DNA of 64,000 bases. It comes from Kutzneria viridogrisea (GTDB lineage: Bacteria; Actinomycetota; Actinomycetes; Mycobacteriales; Pseudonocardiaceae). This document shows positions 40,943 to 49,458 of this stretch, in pieces. A program made the position numbers and the translations under genes. Under the pieces are notes generated by a model that was given only the letters and a program-made list of their open reading frames with translations, ran no database searches and was not told the origin of the DNA. The number at the start of each line of letters is the position of its first letter. The first letter of the stretch is position 1. The DNA is taken from positions 496,001-560,000 of the forward strand of contig JACJID010000001.1 in assembly GCA_014138725.1 (NCBI GenBank). The letters are read 5' to 3'.

Positions 40943-41559
40943 CCGCCGAACAGCGCGCCGAACTGCTGTCCGGGATCAACCGCCTCCTGCTGGCGAGCGC
41001 GCTGGCACCCGCCGAGACGGGAGCCGCGATCCCCTCGCCGCGTTCGCCCATGAGCCAGCAGCAGGTGGCCGCACGCCGGTGGAAACTCGGCCACCACCTG
41101 TTCCACCACGTGCTGTCCCTGATGAACTCGCGCATCGACGCGATCTCCGCCGCACTGCACGGGGAGGACTGGACCGGCATCAAGGTCATGCTCGACGAGC
41201 TCACGGTGCTCTACGACGCGGCCACCGCGACGATGCACTACGCGTCGAACTTCCCACCGGACGCCTACGAGAACACCGTGCGCCCGTCGATGGAACCGCC
41301 GTGGATGCCGCCCGGCTTCTCCGGTGTGTTCAACCAGGAGCACGCGGTGCTGCTGCGCAGGCTCGGTGATCTCAAACCACGGCTGCGCGGCACCCGGGCC
41401 ACCGAGCGCATGCCCGAACCCGTGGCGCGATCGGCCAGGGCCCTGTGGAAATCGCAGTCGCGCAATCGCCGCGAGCACAAGCTGATCTGCGAGAAGTTCG
41501 TGCCGGGCGGGGAATCCCTGTTGCAACAACACTTCGACGAGACCTCCGGAGAGGATTGA
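40882..41559 (+). CDS. Unrecognised helical protein, first gene of decarboxylase operon
   Basis: A 225-residue protein that I could not assign. It is mainly helical, His-rich (L-G-H-H-L-F-H-H) and has a Met/Pro-rich motif M-E-P-P-W-M-P-P-G-F-S-G-V-F. There is no signal peptide or membrane segment. GTG 40882 has no convincing RBS, and codon use suggests that the true N-terminus may lie in another frame upstream. It ends 5 bases before the ABM-like gene. The His clusters could bind metal or heme; this is inference only. Confidence 0.65.
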   Translation: MGRAHSVIRQVVEDLAITDLTAEQRAELLSGINRLLLASALAPAETGAAIPSPRSPMSQQQVAARRWKLGHHLFHHVLSLMNSRIDAISAALHGEDWTGIKVMLDELTVLYDAATATMHYASNFPPDAYENTVRPSMEPPWMPPGFSGVFNQEHAVLLRRLGDLKPRLRGTRATERMPEPVARSARALWKSQSRNRREHKLICEKFVPGGESLLQQHFDETSGED

Positions 41560-41564
41560 TCACC

Positions 41565-41876
41565 ATGTCGCTGACCGCCATCGAGCACTGGTACCTGACG
41601 CCCGAGGCCGCCGAGAAGGCGTTCGAGGTGATGCAGGAGATGGACGACATCCTGGAGGGCAACGCCCACAACAGCGCGGGCTGGGACGGCCACGCGCGCT
41701 TCTTCCAGAGCCACGAGGACCCCACACACGTCATCATGTACTACTCGTGGAAGAGCAAGGCCGAACACGAGCTGCTGCTGGAGTCGGAGACCGCGCTGCT
41801 CAAGGACTTCCTCGCCAAGTACTGCACCCGCGACCGCGAGGTCGAGTACGCGACAGAGCTGCCCGTCGATGTCTGA
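41565..41876 (+). CDS. Small ABM-like (dimeric alpha/beta barrel) protein
   Basis: A 103-residue protein. The strand-helix-strand pattern (M-S-L-T-A-I-E-H-W-Y-L at the start, then A-E-K-A-F-E-V-M-Q and V-I-M-Y-Y-S-W-K-S) is that of antibiotic-biosynthesis-monooxygenase-like dimers. No catalytic residue can be fixed. It overlaps the decarboxylase start by 8 bases, so it belongs to the operon and may be an accessory or cofactor-less oxygenase. Confidence 0.65.
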   Translation: MSLTAIEHWYLTPEAAEKAFEVMQEMDDILEGNAHNSAGWDGHARFFQSHEDPTHVIMYYSWKSKAEHELLLESETALLKDFLAKYCTRDREVEYATELPVDV

Positions 41877-43356
41877 GCGCGACCGCGGCGACTGGACGCC
41901 ACAGGAACTGGTCTCCGGGGGCCAGGCCCTCCTGCGGCGCCTGGCCGAGCACTTCGGTTCCCTCGACGCGCAGGCGGTACGACCGTCCGATGTGGACGTG
42001 GACCGGATCAGCGAGCCCTTCCTCGGGGCACTGCCGGAGCGGGGCCTCGCGTTCGAGGAACTGCTCACGAGGACCTGGGAGCACGTGGTTCCGGGCCTGA
42101 CCCAGTGGAACCACCCCCGCCACCACGCCTACTTCAGCAACAGCTCCAGTGCCCCCGCGATGCTCGCGGAGCTGTTCACCGCGGCGTTCAACGTCAACGT
42201 CATGGTCTGGGAGTCGGCCCCCTCCGCCGCGGCCGTGGAGCGGCAGACCCTTGCCTGGCTGGCGGAACTCTGCGGCCTCGACTGGCCCGAGGGTGACGCC
42301 GTGCTCGTCGACGGCGCCTCCCTGGCGACGTTCTACGCGCTGTGCGCCGCCCGCGAGCACGCGGGACAGCACGCCTGGCGCGAACACGGCGCGTCCGGGG
42401 GCCCGAGGGCGAGGATCTACTGCTCGGACCAGACGCACAGCTCCATCGGCAAGGCCGCGATCGCGCTCGGCGTCGGGCTGGACAACGTAGTCCAGATCCC
42501 CGCGCCGGAGGGCGTGCTGCCGCCGACGGAGCTGCGCGAGGCGATCCGGCGGGACCGTGACAGGGGATTGTTCCCGCTGGCGGTCGTGGCCAATCTCGGC
42601 ACCACCAACGTCGCCGCGATCGACCCCGTCGAGCAGATCGCCGAGGTGTGCCGCGCCGAGGCCGTGTGGCTGCACGTGGACGCGGCCTTCGGCGGGTTCT
42701 GGCGGATCGTTCCCGAACTGGACGAGGTGCTGCCCGCGATCAACGGGGCCGACTCGGTCGTGGCGAACCCGCACAAGGTGCTGTACTGCCCCATGGAGGT
42801 CAGCGCGCTGTTCTGCAGGCACCCGCGCGGCCTGATGGACACCTTCTCCCTCGTACCGGAATACCTGCGCACCCCGACCGAGGACGACCGGCTCGACCAC
42901 ATGAACTACTCGTTGCAGCTCGGCAGGCAGTTCCGCGCGCTCAAGGTGTGGTGGGTGTTGCAGTCCTTCGGTCGCCGCGGGCTCCGGCAGCGGCTTGACC
43001 ACACTGTGTCCCTTGCCGGGCAACTGGTCGCCAACATCGAGCGGAGCGAGCACTGGCGCCTGGCACACCGGTCACCGCTGCCGCTCGTGGTGATCACCTA
43101 CCACGACCCGAGCCGCACTCCGGAGCAGTGCGACCGCATCGCCGAGGCCGTGCACCGGCACGTCAACGACACGGGGGCCTGCGCGATCTCGCACACCCGG
43201 TACCAGGGCCGCTACGCGTTGCGGATGTCGATCGGCAACATCCACACCGACAGCCGCCACATCGCCGCGCTGTGGGACGCCGTGGTGCGGGCCGAGGAAC
43301 TCGTCGTCGAAGGAGTTGGTCATGGAGCCCGTGACGCTGTCGCCCACAGTGGTTGA
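41869..43356 (+). CDS. Group II PLP-dependent decarboxylase (aromatic L-amino acid type)
   Basis: A 495-residue fold-type I PLP enzyme. Hallmarks of aromatic amino acid decarboxylases are present: H-A-Y-F-S-N-S-S-S (substrate loop), D-Q-T-H-S-S (stacking His), N-L-G-T-T-N, H-V-D-A-A-F with the PLP Asp, Lys in N-P-H-K-V, and Y in P-E-Y-L. It would release CO2 from an aromatic or related amino acid to give an amine. It overlaps the gentisate-dioxygenase-like gene by 35 bases. Confidence 0.9.
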   Translation: MSERDRGDWTPQELVSGGQALLRRLAEHFGSLDAQAVRPSDVDVDRISEPFLGALPERGLAFEELLTRTWEHVVPGLTQWNHPRHHAYFSNSSSAPAMLAELFTAAFNVNVMVWESAPSAAAVERQTLAWLAELCGLDWPEGDAVLVDGASLATFYALCAAREHAGQHAWREHGASGGPRARIYCSDQTHSSIGKAAIALGVGLDNVVQIPAPEGVLPPTELREAIRRDRDRGLFPLAVVANLGTTNVAAIDPVEQIAEVCRAEAVWLHVDAAFGGFWRIVPELDEVLPAINGADSVVANPHKVLYCPMEVSALFCRHPRGLMDTFSLVPEYLRTPTEDDRLDHMNYSLQLGRQFRALKVWWVLQSFGRRGLRQRLDHTVSLAGQLVANIERSEHWRLAHRSPLPLVVITYHDPSRTPEQCDRIAEAVHRHVNDTGACAISHTRYQGRYALRMSIGNIHTDSRHIAALWDAVVRAEELVVEGVGHGARDAVAHSG

Positions 43357-44353
43357 CACCGGCGACTACCACCGCCGAGCCGCCGCGGCCGGGGTCGTCG
43401 GGCGGTGGTCGACCGCCAACGAGAACCTGCCGTGGAAACCGGAACCGCGGTCGGTCGCCCACCACTGGAGTTACGGCACACTGCGGCCGCTGGCCGTGGA
43501 GGCCACGCGCTTCGTGCGCGGTGAGAACGGTGCCCTGCGCGTGCTGACCCTGCTCAACCCCGGGCACCCCGACCACGAGGCCGCAGCGGGCAACCTGTAC
43601 TCGGGCCTACAGGTCCTCGTGCCCGGTGAGGACATGCACAGCCACCGTCACTCGCCGACCGCCATCCGGTTCGTGCACGAGAGCGAGGGCGGGTGGACGG
43701 CCGTGGACGGTGAGAAGAACTACCTCGATGCCGGTGACGTCGTGCTCACCCCGGCGATGCTGTGGCACGAGCACGGCAACGACGGCACCGGCGAGGTGGT
43801 GTGGCAGGACTGCACCGACGACCCGCTCGTCACCGTGCTCGCGGCCAACCACTTCGAGCTCTTTCCCACCAGGAGCCACCTGGCCGGGGCGCACGACACC
43901 GGTGCGGCAGGCGTGCTGCGACCCTCGCACGGCACCCACCCCGCGGGCGCGCTGCACTACCCGTGGGCGAAGACGCGAGCACAGCTCGCACGTGCCGACG
44001 TGGCCACACGCGGATGGGCCGAGTTGCGGCTGACCGACGTCACCGGCCGCCATGACGTCAGCCGCACCACCGCGGCTCGGTTCCTGGCCGTGGCGCCCCA
44101 TGCCCGCACGCCCTCGCACCAGCACACCGGGGCGGTCGTGCTGATCGTCGCCAAGGGAAGCCCCACCGTGCACGTCGAGGACGTGGCACACGCGGCAGCG
44201 CAGGGTGACACCGTCGCCGTGCCCTCCTGGTCCCGCTGGCGGATCGACAACCCGGCCGAAGAGGACTGCGTGCTGTTCGCCTACGACGAGACCCCGCTGC
44301 TGCGCAACACAGGCCTGTACCGCAACGCCGCACAGGAAGAGGCATCCCCGTGA
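43322..44353 (+). CDS. Bicupin, gentisate 1,2-dioxygenase-like
   Basis: A 343-residue bicupin. The first cupin contains G-L-Q-V-L-V-P-G-E and H-S-H-R-H-S (iron ligands) and W-H-E-H-G-N; the upstream R-P-L-A-V-E-A matches gentisate dioxygenases. The second cupin (about 245-325) has H-Q-H but less complete ligands. These iron enzymes cleave dihydroxylated aromatic rings. ATG 43322 follows AGGAG, starting inside the decarboxylase coding region. A ring-cleavage role after decarboxylation is inferred. Confidence 0.85.
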   Translation: MEPVTLSPTVVDTGDYHRRAAAAGVVGRWSTANENLPWKPEPRSVAHHWSYGTLRPLAVEATRFVRGENGALRVLTLLNPGHPDHEAAAGNLYSGLQVLVPGEDMHSHRHSPTAIRFVHESEGGWTAVDGEKNYLDAGDVVLTPAMLWHEHGNDGTGEVVWQDCTDDPLVTVLAANHFELFPTRSHLAGAHDTGAAGVLRPSHGTHPAGALHYPWAKTRAQLARADVATRGWAELRLTDVTGRHDVSRTTAARFLAVAPHARTPSHQHTGAVVLIVAKGSPTVHVEDVAHAAAQGDTVAVPSWSRWRIDNPAEEDCVLFAYDETPLLRNTGLYRNAAQEEASP

Positions 44354-45051
44354 CCACCATCGCGATCCTGCTCGCCTCCGCCGACTCGCTCACGCTCAAC
44401 GATGGCGAGACCTACTCGTGCGGCTACTGGGCCGAGGAACTCGTCGGCCCGTGGCGCCTGTTCACCGAACAGGGCGCGACGGTCCTCGTCACCACACCCG
44501 AAGGCCGCAAGGCCACAGCAGAACCCGCCAGCCTCGTACCGGAAACCGCCTCGCTGAGCCAGCAGGACTGCGATGACATAAGGAGTTTCCTCGACGAGCA
44601 CGCAACCGAGTTGGACGCTCCAGTTGCCGCGAGCCAGCTGGATCTCTCCGCTGTGGCTGGGATCTACGTTCCGGGCGGGTACGCGCCCTTGGCGCAGCTG
44701 CACGACCACCCCGAGGTCGGCACGCTCGTCACGGCGGCGCGGGAACGGAGTGTGCCCATCGCCACCGTGTGCCACGGCGCCGCGGCCTTGTTGGCGTGCC
44801 GCACGGCTACGTCGCCGTGGCCCTACGCGGGGCAGACGATCACGAGCTTCTCCGACGCCGAGGAGAAGACCGCTGGGATGCTGGGCAAGCTGACGTGGAC
44901 CCTCGAACAGGCCCTGCGCGAAGCGGGAGCACACCACCAGAGCGCGGAGCCGTGGAGCGAGAACCTCACTGAGACCCCAGGGCTGATCACCGGGCAGAAC
45001 CCGGCCTCCTGCATCGGGGTTGCCAAGGCGCTGCTGCGACAGGTCCGATAG
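44350..45051 (+). CDS. DJ-1/PfpI-family protein
   Basis: A 233-residue class I amidotransferase-like protein. The nucleophile is in A-T-V-C-H-G-A-A-A and the preceding strand ends Y-V-P-G-G-Y-A-P. It resembles the HchA/DJ-1 type (glyoxalase/deglycase-like). It begins in the stop of the bicupin (GTGA), so it ends the five-gene operon. It could protect against reactive aldehyde products. Confidence 0.8.
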   Translation: MTTIAILLASADSLTLNDGETYSCGYWAEELVGPWRLFTEQGATVLVTTPEGRKATAEPASLVPETASLSQQDCDDIRSFLDEHATELDAPVAASQLDLSAVAGIYVPGGYAPLAQLHDHPEVGTLVTAARERSVPIATVCHGAAALLACRTATSPWPYAGQTITSFSDAEEKTAGMLGKLTWTLEQALREAGAHHQSAEPWSENLTETPGLITGQNPASCIGVAKALLRQVR

Positions 45052-45223
45052 CACCAGCTCGCTGCCCGACCGTCCTGGATCACCGGGGTCCATGGGGCCG
45101 ATCACCGCGAGCGGCCTTCCGAGGTCCGCGCCGCACGAGGACAATTCTGGTCAGAACCAGGAGTCCGCCTGCCGCCAGAAGTGGATTCGCATCCCGTGCA
45201 ACGAGGCGAGGAGGAGTAAGGAC

Positions 45224-45964
45224 ATGCGGATCAACCTCCGATCTGCCGGATCCCGGCTGGTAGCACTCGCGTGCTCGGCGCTGACCGCGTGCGTGGCGGT
45301 GGGGCTGGGCGCTGCTCCGGCACACGCCAGCTCGTGGGGCGCGCCGCAGGCCGTCACGGCCTGGAACGTGGTCAACGGCAGGTGGACGGCCAACAACGAA
45401 CTGGAGACCTACACGCCGGACTGTGTCTGGTACGAGGGGTCCACGCTGATCATCAAGACCTACAACGCGGGCAACGGCAACTACTACTCCGGCCGGGTCG
45501 AATCCAGGGACCTGTACGGCTACGGCACCTACAGCTTCACCGCCTCCATGCCCAGCGGGCGCGGCCTGCTCTCGGCCGTGTGGGGCGCCTTCCTGAGCCC
45601 GTGGCTGCCAGAGATGGACGCGGCCGAGATCGTGGGCTCCGATCCCAACACCGTGTACCAGACCTTTCACGACTGGAACAACGCCCAGACCCAGTGGAAC
45701 CGCACCAATCCGGGGGGCTGGGCCAACAACGTCCACAACTACTCGTTCACCTGGTGGCCCGACCACATCGACTTCTCCGTGGACGGGTCCTTCACCGGCA
45801 CCAAGTGGTACACGATCGGCACCGGGGCGAAGTTCCACTTCATCGTGAACACCGCCGTGGGCGGCGACTGGCCGGGCAACCCCGACTCCTCGACCTGGGC
45901 CACCGCCGACGGGGCCAGGTACCTGAAGGTCTCCGCGATCACCTACACCCCGTACTACCCCTGA
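45224..45964 (+). CDS. Secreted glycoside hydrolase family 16
   Basis: A 246-residue secreted glucanase/galactanase-like enzyme. Residues 1-36 are a signal peptide (A-L-A-C-S-A-L core, A-H-A-S cleavage). The GH16 catalytic motif E-M-D-A-A-E (Glu130, Asp132, Glu135) is intact, and H-N-Y-S-F-T-W-W and H-I-D-F-S-V-D-G follow the family pattern. A strong GAGGAGGAG precedes ATG 45224. Targets may be beta-1,3-glucan or laminarin. It lies with a GH19 chitinase nearby. Confidence 0.9.
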   Translation: MRINLRSAGSRLVALACSALTACVAVGLGAAPAHASSWGAPQAVTAWNVVNGRWTANNELETYTPDCVWYEGSTLIIKTYNAGNGNYYSGRVESRDLYGYGTYSFTASMPSGRGLLSAVWGAFLSPWLPEMDAAEIVGSDPNTVYQTFHDWNNAQTQWNRTNPGGWANNVHNYSFTWWPDHIDFSVDGSFTGTKWYTIGTGAKFHFIVNTAVGGDWPGNPDSSTWATADGARYLKVSAITYTPYYP

Positions 45965-45977
45965 CGGTCCGCACTGA

Positions 45978-46012
45978 GCTGCCGGGCAGCGCCCCAGGCA
46001 CTGCCCGGCAGC
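45978..46012 (+). terminator. Stem-loop terminator after GH16
   Basis: GCTGCCGGGCAG (45978-45989) pairs with CTGCCCGGCAGC (46001-46012), 12 bp with an 11-base loop, 13 bases after the stop. Confidence 0.75.
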
Positions 46013-46165
46013 ATCTTCAGAGCGGACCGGGCTTCGACCGGGGCCAGGGACGATTCTGGACGCCCGCGAGGTGCTGACCGCGCTTGCAGCGAGCATGGGA
46101 TCGCGATCGGCACCGCCCGGCCCGATGGCACTGTCGCCGAGGGGACCGCACCTCGGGACACCGCA

Positions 46166-46618
46166 CTAGCTCACGGTGATGGTCCTGGAATCGGTGACCG
46201 GGGGTTGCGGGGACACTCCGACCTGGGTGAGTGTCACGAACACGTCGGCGGTGTCGCCGCGGGCGAAGGAGCCCGTGATCGCGGGAACCCGCACGATGTC
46301 CTCGTGGGTGACGTCGTCACAGCGCACCTGCCTGTTCACGGTGCCGACGCCCAGACGCGTGCGGTCGATGACCGTGATGTTGAGGGTGCCCGTGTTGTCC
46401 GCGCTGCACGCCGTGACGACATACGCGGCTACCACCTCGGAGCTGATGAAGGTGAGTTGATTGAGGTGGGCGACGGGGGAACTGGCTTGGGCGGAGCTGG
46501 CGTGGGCGGAGTTGGCGTGGGCGAGTGGGACGGTCGGCCCCAGGAGTCCGGCTGCGACGAGGGTCGGCGCGCCGAGGCAGACCGCGAGTCGGGTTCGTGT
46601 CGGCCGTGATCGGTTCAT
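46166..46618 (-). CDS. Secreted hypothetical protein
   Basis: A 150-residue secreted protein that I do not recognise. The signal peptide (C-L-G-A-P-T-L-V-A-A-G-L-L) is followed by a low-complexity A-N-S-A-H-A-S-S-A-Q-A-S-S linker and a beta-rich domain of about 100 residues with two Cys. ATG 46618 follows AAGAGG. It is convergent with GH16 and flanked by the chitinase, suggesting a part in extracellular polymer handling; function unknown. Confidence 0.7.
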   Translation of the reverse strand: MNRSRPTRTRLAVCLGAPTLVAAGLLGPTVPLAHANSAHASSAQASSPVAHLNQLTFISSEVVAAYVVTACSADNTGTLNITVIDRTRLGVGTVNRQVRCDDVTHEDIVRVPAITGSFARGDTADVFVTLTQVGVSPQPPVTDSRTITVS

Positions 46619-46944
46619 TAGGTGTACCTCTTGCTGACAGAAGTGGATCGACTGTCGAAACTTGTTCCGCTGGTTTTGGTGTCGAAATTCTCGGATGCGG
46701 CACAGGTTTGCCGCCAGGCTCGCCTCGGCAGGTCGAGTAGAGGCCACAATTTTTGCGCCAGCCGACACGAGTGGCAATAGTCCGTTTGGGTAACCGCGTT
46801 CAATGAGAAACAAGTCCGTGACAGATAAACGCACTGCTGTGTACTCAAAATCGTGGCAGATACATGTCATTGACGGTTTCGTGCCGTGCGATTGAGTGGG
46901 GGCCGTCACCACCGCCGGTACCCGGGTGCGGGTCTGGCCATGTG
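46619..46944. other. AT-richer intergenic region, 326 bases
   Basis: This gap lies upstream of the secreted hypothetical protein and contains its promoter. It is clearly less GC-rich than neighbouring DNA (for example 46750-46870). I see no supported gene; short frames in it have no codon bias. Confidence 0.4.
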
Positions 46945-46987
46945 CGCAACGGGGGCGGCGACCGGTGTGGTCGCCGCCCCCGTTGCG
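46945..46987. terminator. 19-bp perfect hairpin at the end of the chitinase
   Basis: CGCAACGGGGGCGGCGACC (46945-46963) pairs perfectly with 46969-46987 across GGTGT. It begins 8 bases beyond the chitinase stop. It is a strong stem-loop terminator without a T-tract. Confidence 0.8.
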
Positions 46988-46994
46988 TGTGGGT

Positions 46995-48062
46995 TCAGCA
47001 GTACAGGTTGTTGCCGGGGGCCACGCCCAGCACCGAGGTGATCTGCTGGTAGGCGTTGACCCGGCTCTGCACCTGGCCGGGGTTGCCGCCGTTGCACTCC
47101 AGGCTGCCGTTGATGCTGCGGATCGTCTCACCGAAGCCCGCGCCGTTGACCATCGCGTTGTGCGGGGTCATCGTGCCGGGACCGTTCTGGGTGTTCCAGT
47201 ACCAGAGGCCGGTCTTCCAGGCCACGGCCGCGTCGTTCTGCACCAGGTTCGGGTTGTTGAGCAGGTCGATGCCCAGTGCGTCGCCCGCGGCCTTGTAGTT
47301 GAAGTTCCAGCTCAGTTGGATCGGGCCGCGGCCGTAGTACGCGGCCTGTCCCGCCGGGCAGCCGTAGGGCTGGTTGTAGTCGCAGTAGTGCGGGTAGTTC
47401 GCGGTGTTCTGCTCCACGATGTAGACCAGGCCGCCGGTCTCGTGGCTGACGTTGGCCAGGAACGCCGCCGCCTCCTGCTTCTTGACCGTGTCGCTGCCGG
47501 TGTTGGCGAATCCCGGGTACGCGCTCAGCGCGGCGACCAGACCGCTGTAGGTGTAGAAGGAGTTGCGGCCGGGGAAGATCTGGTTGAACTGGGCCTCGCT
47601 GACCACGAACCCGCCCCCGCCAGGCGGGTTGGGGTTGCCGCCGTCGCAGGTGTAGGGCGACCAGTACCAGGTGCTGATCGTCGGGTCGTAGCCCGGGTTG
47701 TCGTGGGTGGCCTGGTAGTAGTTGCCGTTGGTGTAGCGCACGATCGCGCCGGTGCTGTAGTTCTGGCCCGCCACCCAGTCGGGGTAGTTGCAACCGCTGC
47801 CGGGCTGGGGCGGGGTCGAGCCGCCGCAGGCACCCTGGTCGGCCCAGACCTGGGCGCTGCCCGGTGCCTCGTTCTGGGTCCACCACTTCGCCGACCAGTT
47901 GTGCCCGGCGTAGGAGGCGGCGGTGCCGCCGACGTAGACCGTGCCCGAACTCCACGGCGCGGCGCAGGTGGCCGCGCTGGCCTGGGCGGACGGGATGATC
48001 ACGGCGATGGTGCTCGCGGCGAGCAGGGTGAGCGCGCCGGCGAGGAGTCGTCGTAGGGACAC
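46995..48062 (-). CDS. Secreted GH19 chitinase with two carbohydrate-binding modules
   Basis: A 355-residue chitinase. A signal peptide (1-30) is followed by two chitin-binding modules of the CBM5/12 type (about 34-80 and 92-139, each with aromatic W/Y sites), a Pro/Gly linker (about 142-151) and a GH19 domain with catalytic Glu208 in S-H-E-T-G-G. It is exported and hydrolyses chitin. The start is GTG 48062 after AAGGAG. Two binding modules is more than the single one of common streptomycete GH19 enzymes. Confidence 0.93.
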   Translation of the reverse strand: MSLRRLLAGALTLLAASTIAVIIPSAQASAATCAAPWSSGTVYVGGTAASYAGHNWSAKWWTQNEAPGSAQVWADQGACGGSTPPQPGSGCNYPDWVAGQNYSTGAIVRYTNGNYYQATHDNPGYDPTISTWYWSPYTCDGGNPNPPGGGGFVVSEAQFNQIFPGRNSFYTYSGLVAALSAYPGFANTGSDTVKKQEAAAFLANVSHETGGLVYIVEQNTANYPHYCDYNQPYGCPAGQAAYYGRGPIQLSWNFNYKAAGDALGIDLLNNPNLVQNDAAVAWKTGLWYWNTQNGPGTMTPHNAMVNGAGFGETIRSINGSLECNGGNPGQVQSRVNAYQQITSVLGVAPGNNLYC

Positions 48063-48205
48063 GAGATCACTCCTTTTGTGCTACAGGGGTGCACAAGCCA
48101 GGGACGTCGCGGTACCCGGCGGGAGTGGCGGCTGCGCTGGGCCCATCCTCGTGGCTGGGGCCAGTCAACCCGATTGGTCTATACCAGTCAAGGGTGTGAA
48201 CGGGG

Positions 48206-48856
48206 CTAGTTGCGCGCGCCCCGGGGGAGTTCCGGGTGGCCGAGGCGGCTGAGGAGCAGGTGCTCGATCTCCGCGCGGCACGCGTCGAGATCGATGTCCT
48301 CGTGGAGCATCGACTCGAGCGCGACCCCACGCAGCATGGCGACGATCACGGTCGCCAGGCCGTGCGCGTCGACGGAGGCCGGGAACTCCCCGGCGGCCAC
48401 GCCGTGTTCGACGCCCTTCGCGACCTCGTCGCGGAACAGGCGGTCGGCGGACACCATGGCCGGGCGCACGTCAGGCGAGGCCGTGGCCACCGCGTCGGCC
48501 CACAGTACGAGGCGCGCCCGGTGCAGGGGCGGGAGCGCGGCGGCGATCGTGAAGTACGTGTGGACCAGTCCGCGCAGTTGGTCCATGGCCGATTCGGAGC
48601 GGGTCTGCGCCAGGACCGCCTCCCGGAACCGCTCGGTCACGGTGTCGACCAGCCGTTGCATCAGCGCGGCCTTGGAACCGAAGTGGTGGGTCGCCAAACC
48701 GCGGCTGTACCCCGCCCGCTCACCGATGTTCGCCAGCGTCACCCGGGACGGGCCGATCTCGCCGATCAGCTCGGCCGCCGCCTCCAGTAGGCGCCGCTCG
48801 GCATCGGTTCGCCGATCCTGCTGGGACCGGCGGGAGACGGCCTCGTCCCGGCTCAT
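48206..48856 (-). CDS. TetR-family regulator
   Basis: A 216-residue TetR protein. The recognition region I-G-E-R-A-G-Y-S-R-G-L-A-T-H-H-F-G-S-K is canonical. It lies 25 bases after the SnoaL-like gene on the same strand, in the same transcript. The inverted repeat upstream of the pair (49390-49417) is a plausible autoregulatory site. Confidence 0.88.
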   Translation of the reverse strand: MSRDEAVSRRSQQDRRTDAERRLLEAAAELIGEIGPSRVTLANIGERAGYSRGLATHHFGSKAALMQRLVDTVTERFREAVLAQTRSESAMDQLRGLVHTYFTIAAALPPLHRARLVLWADAVATASPDVRPAMVSADRLFRDEVAKGVEHGVAAGEFPASVDAHGLATVIVAMLRGVALESMLHEDIDLDACRAEIEHLLLSRLGHPELPRGARN

Positions 48857-48881
48857 GAACGCTCCTCCACCGGTGGGTTGA

Positions 48882-49334
48882 TCACTTGATCCCGAAGGCC
48901 TTGGCGAGCAGTTCCGCGTGCCCGGTCTGGTTCACCAGGCTGGCGGTGTCGAAGTAGATGCGCTCGTTGGTGATGCGGTCGCCTTCGAAGAAGAACACGG
49001 CGATGACCGGGACCCGGAACGCCCTGCCGGTCGGCGGCATGCCGTAGAGCTCGCCGAGGTTGGTGCCCAGCAGGTCGAACTCCGCGATGATCGTCTCGTC
49101 GGCGACGTGCAGCCGGACGTTGTCGTGGCGCTGGTCGGGGAACGCCCGCCGGGTGCTGGTGTAGTAGCCCATCACCTCCTCGTCCCCGTCGAAGACCTCG
49201 CCGGTGGGCATGATCTCGTAGCGGGGGTGCCCGTTGAACGTGGTCAGGGTGTCGTCGAACCGGTGGGCCACCTCCGTCTCGAAGTGCTCCTCGATGATCT
49301 TGAGGCGGCGTTGGCGCAGGTCCTCGTCAATCAT
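48882..49334 (-). CDS. SnoaL-like (NTF2-fold) protein
   Basis: A 150-residue NTF2-like protein of the SnoaL/ester-cyclase group. It contains F-D-D-T-L-T-T-F, G-Y-Y-T-S-T-R-R-A-F-P-D and F-F-F-E-G-D-R-I, the family core. Members are small-molecule cyclases or isomerases. It forms an operon with the TetR gene and is preceded by an 8-bp inverted repeat. Substrate unknown. Confidence 0.85.
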   Translation of the reverse strand: MIDEDLRQRRLKIIEEHFETEVAHRFDDTLTTFNGHPRYEIMPTGEVFDGDEEVMGYYTSTRRAFPDQRHDNVRLHVADETIIAEFDLLGTNLGELYGMPPTGRAFRVPVIAVFFFEGDRITNERIYFDTASLVNQTGHAELLAKAFGIK

Positions 49335-49389
49335 GGCCGTCTCCTCCTGGGTACGCGCTCGTGCTCGGGGCGGGGAGTGGCGGCACCCG

Positions 49390-49417
49390 CTAACTTGCTA
49401 GTTGACCAACAAGTTAG
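49390..49417. promoter_or_regulatory. Operator candidate for the SnoaL/TetR operon
   Basis: CTAACTTG (49390-49397) and CAAGTTAG (49410-49417) are perfect 8-base arms 12 bases apart, 56 bases upstream of the SnoaL ATG, with GTTGACCAAC inside. Likely TetR site. Confidence 0.6.
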
Positions 49418-49458
49418 TTGGAGGGGTGGGTGCTGTCAAAGTGGCGGTCGCGTTGGTG

